Assembly (NCBI GenBank): GCA_937958345.1 | Contig: CALGNW010000327.1 | Location: 1-5,945 of the forward strand | Direction of reading: 5' to 3' | Source of the DNA: an uncultured Neomegalonema sp. | GTDB lineage: Bacteria; Pseudomonadota; Alphaproteobacteria; Rhodobacterales; Rhodobacteraceae | DNA: 5,945 nucleotides | Shown here: positions 3,407 to 5,945 of the stretch, piece after piece | Layout: each line of letters starts with the position of its first letter | Position numbering within the stretch: the stretch's first letter is position 1 | Notes under the pieces: generated by a model | The model's database searches: none | What the model saw: the letters and a program-made list of their open reading frames with translations, nothing else | Told to the model about the DNA's origin: nothing | Position numbers and translations under genes: made by a program

Positions 3407-5931
3407 TGCTGGCGTGGCGGCTGGCGCGGCGGGAATTGCGCGGCAGTCTGGCGAGCTTTCGGGTGTTCCTTGCGTGCCTTGCCATCGGGGTTGCCGCGAT
3501 TGCGGCTGTCGGGTCGATCACGAGCGCGATCAATGCTGGGCTGGCGGCGAACGGGCGGGCCTTGCTGGGCGGTGATGTGGAATTGCGTCTGACGCACCGG
3601 TTTGCCGACGCCGGAGAGCGCGCGTGGCTGGATGCCGAGGCGGGTGCGGTATCCGAGGTGGTCGATTTTCGCGGCATGATCGGCGCGCCGTCGGGCGAGC
3701 GCGCGCTGGCGCAGATCAAGGGCGTCGACCCGGCGTATCCGCTGGTCGGGGCAGTGGCGCTGGCCGAGGGTGAGATAGACGCCGCGCTGTCCGCGCGTGA
3801 TGGCGTGTTCGGCGCGGTGGTCGAGCAGACGATGATGGACCGGCTGGACCTGTCCATAGGCGACACCCTGCGGCTCGGCACGAAAGATGTCGAACTGCGC
3901 GGGGTGATCACCGGCGAGCCGGACCGGCAGGCGTCGGGGATCGGGCTTGGCCCGCGTGTGATGGTGGCGCGTGATGCGCTGGAGGGCGCGGGGCTGTTGC
4001 AGGCCGGAAGTCTGTATCGGGTCTCGTACCGGCTGGCGCTGGCGGAGGGTGATACGGCGGAGACGCTGCGCGAGCGGTTGGACGGGGCGCACCCGGATGC
4101 CGGATGGCGCTGGCGTGACCTGAGTGATCCGGCACCGGGGACCACGCGGGTTGTGGAGCGGATCGGGACGTTTCTGGTGCTGGTCGGGCTGGCGTCGCTG
4201 GCGGTGGGCGGCGTCGGTGTATCGGCGGCAACGCGCGGATATCTGGAGCGCAAGACCGAGACGATTGGCACGCTGAAGGCGCTGGGCGCGAGCGGGGGGC
4301 TGACGGTTGCGGTGTATCTGATCCAGATCATGCTGCTGACGGTGGTCGGTATCGTGATCGGGTTGGTGATCGGGGCAGGCGTGCCGCTGTTACTGGCGTC
4401 GACTTTGCGGGATGCCTTGCCGGTTCCGGCGGATTTTGGCGTCTATCCCGGCGCGCTGTTCGAGGCCGCAGCCTATGGCGCGATGACGGCGCTGCTGTTT
4501 GCGTTGTGGCCGCTGGCGATGGCGCGCGAGACACCGGTGGCGGTGCTGTTCCGCGATGTGGTGGAGAGAGGGCGGTGGTTTCCGAGGCCGGTTTATCTGC
4601 TGGGTCTGGGTTTGCTGTTTGCCGCGCTGGTCGGGGCGGCTGTTGCGTTCTCGGGTAATGTCATGCTGGGCGGATTTTTCATTGGCGGGTTGGTTGTTGC
4701 GCTGGTCGCCTTTGCCCTGGTTGCGCAAGTCGTGCGGTGGTTTGCGCGCTGGCTGGGGCGGCGTCCGTCTGTGACACGCGGACGGCCTGCGCTGCGGTTG
4801 GCGCTGTCTGCGATTGGCGGACCGGGCAGCGAGACGACGGGTGTCATGCTGTCGCTGGGTCTGGGCCTGACGCTGCTGTCCACAATCGGGCAGATTGACG
4901 CGAATCTGCGCGGGATGATTGCCGGTGATATTTCCGAGGAGGCGCCTGCGTTTTTCTATCTCGATATTCCCGCGCCGCAAAAAGAAGCGTTTGTGACGGC
5001 GGCGAAGGCCGACAGCGCGATTGACCGGATTGAAACCGCGCCGATGCTGCGCGGGCGGATTGTCAAGATCAACGGCGAGGATGCCGACCCCGAGAAGATT
5101 GCCCCCGAGGCGCGGTGGATGCTGCGCGGGGATCGCGGGCTGACCTATTCACCGACCCCGCCCGAGGGCACGACCCTGACCGAGGGCGACTGGTGGGCCG
5201 AGGATTATACGGGCGAGCCGTTGCTGTCCTTTATCGAGGAAGAGGGCCGTCAGATGGGCCTTAAGATCGGGGATACGCTGACGGTTAACGTGCTGGGCCG
5301 CGATCTGACCGCGCGGATTGCGAATTTCCGCGAGGTCGAATGGCGGCGCATGGGGATCAACTTTACGCTGGTCGTGAACCCCGCCGCGCTGCAAGGCGCG
5401 CCGCATTCGCATATCGCCACGGTCTATGCGGCGGAGGGCGAGGAGGGCCGTCTGACGCGGATGTTTGCCGAGGACTTTCCGTCCGCGGTGGCCATTCCGG
5501 TGCGCGATGTAATTGCACGGACCAAGACGCTGATCGGGCAGTTGGCCGATGCGGTGCGCGGGGCGTCTCTGGCGACGATCCTGTCGGGGCTGATCGTGCT
5601 GATCGGCGTGACGGCGGCGGCGCAGCGGCGGCATTTGTTCGAGGCGGCGGTGCTGAAGACACTGGGAGCAGAGCGCGGGACACTGATGCGGGCGGCGGTG
5701 CTGCGGTATTTGCTGCTCGGCTCGGCGGCGGCAGTGCTGGCGATCGGAATCGGGTCGGTCGCGGCGTGGGCGGTAATGACGAAGGTGTTTGAGGCAGAGT
5801 TCGCCTTTGCCTTCGGGTCGGCGTTTATCGTCGGGGCGCTGGGCGTGTTGGCGACGCTGCTGACCTGCGGATATTTCGCGCGGCGGATGGTTGCGGTAAT
5901 GCCCGCGCGGATGTTGCGGGCAAGGGGGTGA
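3406..5931 (+). CDS. ybbP: FtsX-like ABC permease, YbbP type, ten membrane segments
   Basis: This is the membrane subunit of the YbbA-YbbP machine, 841 residues, near the usual length of about 800-850. Hydrophobic segments lie at about residues 16-38, 255-276, 303-328, 351-373, 396-416, 420-444, 477-497, 720-740, 768-790 and 803-825, giving ten. Two large periplasmic domains lie at about 39-254 and 498-719, the duplicated FtsX/MacB layout. The FtsX-type coupling sequences appear twice: ERKTETIGTLKALGAS before segment 3 and FEAAVLKTLGAERGTLMR before segment 9. These cytoplasmic loops should contact the ATPase. ATG 3406-3408 is chosen because it overlaps the ATPase stop (TGATG) and is preceded by a G-rich stretch. 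An ATG at 3343 in the same frame would overlap the ATPase gene by 64 bases. Related machines transmit force to the periplasm rather than forming a channel; substrate is not readable here. Confidence 0.92.
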   Translation: MLAWRLARRELRGSLASFRVFLACLAIGVAAIAAVGSITSAINAGLAANGRALLGGDVELRLTHRFADAGERAWLDAEAGAVSEVVDFRGMIGAPSGERALAQIKGVDPAYPLVGAVALAEGEIDAALSARDGVFGAVVEQTMMDRLDLSIGDTLRLGTKDVELRGVITGEPDRQASGIGLGPRVMVARDALEGAGLLQAGSLYRVSYRLALAEGDTAETLRERLDGAHPDAGWRWRDLSDPAPGTTRVVERIGTFLVLVGLASLAVGGVGVSAATRGYLERKTETIGTLKALGASGGLTVAVYLIQIMLLTVVGIVIGLVIGAGVPLLLASTLRDALPVPADFGVYPGALFEAAAYGAMTALLFALWPLAMARETPVAVLFRDVVERGRWFPRPVYLLGLGLLFAALVGAAVAFSGNVMLGGFFIGGLVVALVAFALVAQVVRWFARWLGRRPSVTRGRPALRLALSAIGGPGSETTGVMLSLGLGLTLLSTIGQIDANLRGMIAGDISEEAPAFFYLDIPAPQKEAFVTAAKADSAIDRIETAPMLRGRIVKINGEDADPEKIAPEARWMLRGDRGLTYSPTPPEGTTLTEGDWWAEDYTGEPLLSFIEEEGRQMGLKIGDTLTVNVLGRDLTARIANFREVEWRRMGINFTLVVNPAALQGAPHSHIATVYAAEGEEGRLTRMFAEDFPSAVAIPVRDVIARTKTLIGQLADAVRGASLATILSGLIVLIGVTAAAQRRHLFEAAVLKTLGAERGTLMRAAVLRYLLLGSAAAVLAIGIGSVAAWAVMTKVFEAEFAFAFGSAFIVGALGVLATLLTCGYFARRMVAVMPARMLRARG

Positions 5932-5945
5932 GGACTGGCCTGCGA

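Noticed and set aside
3261..4331. Long open frames on the - strand opposite the permease gene (also 3283-4092, 4390-4980, 5149-5634)
   Set aside because: They are antisense to a well-supported permease, and their translations are rich in Arg, Pro, Ser, Gln or His without domains. High GC leaves few stop codons in these frames.

Overview
The window looks like chromosomal DNA of an alphaproteobacterium, most likely of the Rhodobacterales/Roseobacter type. The reasons are the high GC of the main genes, the GTG and probable TTG starts, tight ATGA/TGATG junctions, and protein sequences whose style fits that order. This placement is an inference from reading; no database was searched.

Layout from left to right. 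(1) The 3' end of a MarC-family inner-membrane protein gene (1-264, + strand), cut by the window edge. (2) A gene-free stretch (265-591) with a possible weak terminator, a perfect inverted repeat and the first copy of an imperfect ~90-bp direct repeat. (3) A gene for an unrecognised secreted protein of about 240 residues (592-1314, - strand), visibly lower in GC than its neighbours. Its Shine-Dalgarno sequence lies inside a hairpin. (4) A second gene-free stretch (1315-1675) with a short tandem repeat upstream of that gene and the second copy of the direct repeat. (5) On the - strand, an operon-like pair: a TesA-type SGNH/GDSL esterase (2038 to about 2724) followed by a 121-residue protein of unknown function (1676-2041), joined by an ATGA overlap. 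(6) Divergently on the + strand, an ABC ATPase of the YbbA/LolD group (2717-3406) and an 841-residue, ten-segment FtsX-like permease of the YbbP type (3406-5931), sharing one base at a TGATG junction.

The core of the window is the tesA < > ybbA-ybbP arrangement, which is also found in Escherichia coli. YbbA and YbbP should form an inner-membrane ABC machine without classical import or export channels, related to MacB/LolCDE/FtsX, which uses cytoplasmic ATP hydrolysis to move periplasmic domains. TesA is a periplasmic lipolytic hydrolase. The conserved neighbourhood suggests that the ABC machine presents hydrophobic substrates to TesA.

The most unusual parts are the low-GC secreted-protein gene between diverged direct repeats, its hairpin-masked ribosome binding site, and the divergent tesA/ybbA pair, whose 5' ends appear to touch or overlap so that each promoter must lie inside the other gene. 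I see no clear new defence or mobile system, and no tRNA, rRNA, CRISPR array or transposase gene.
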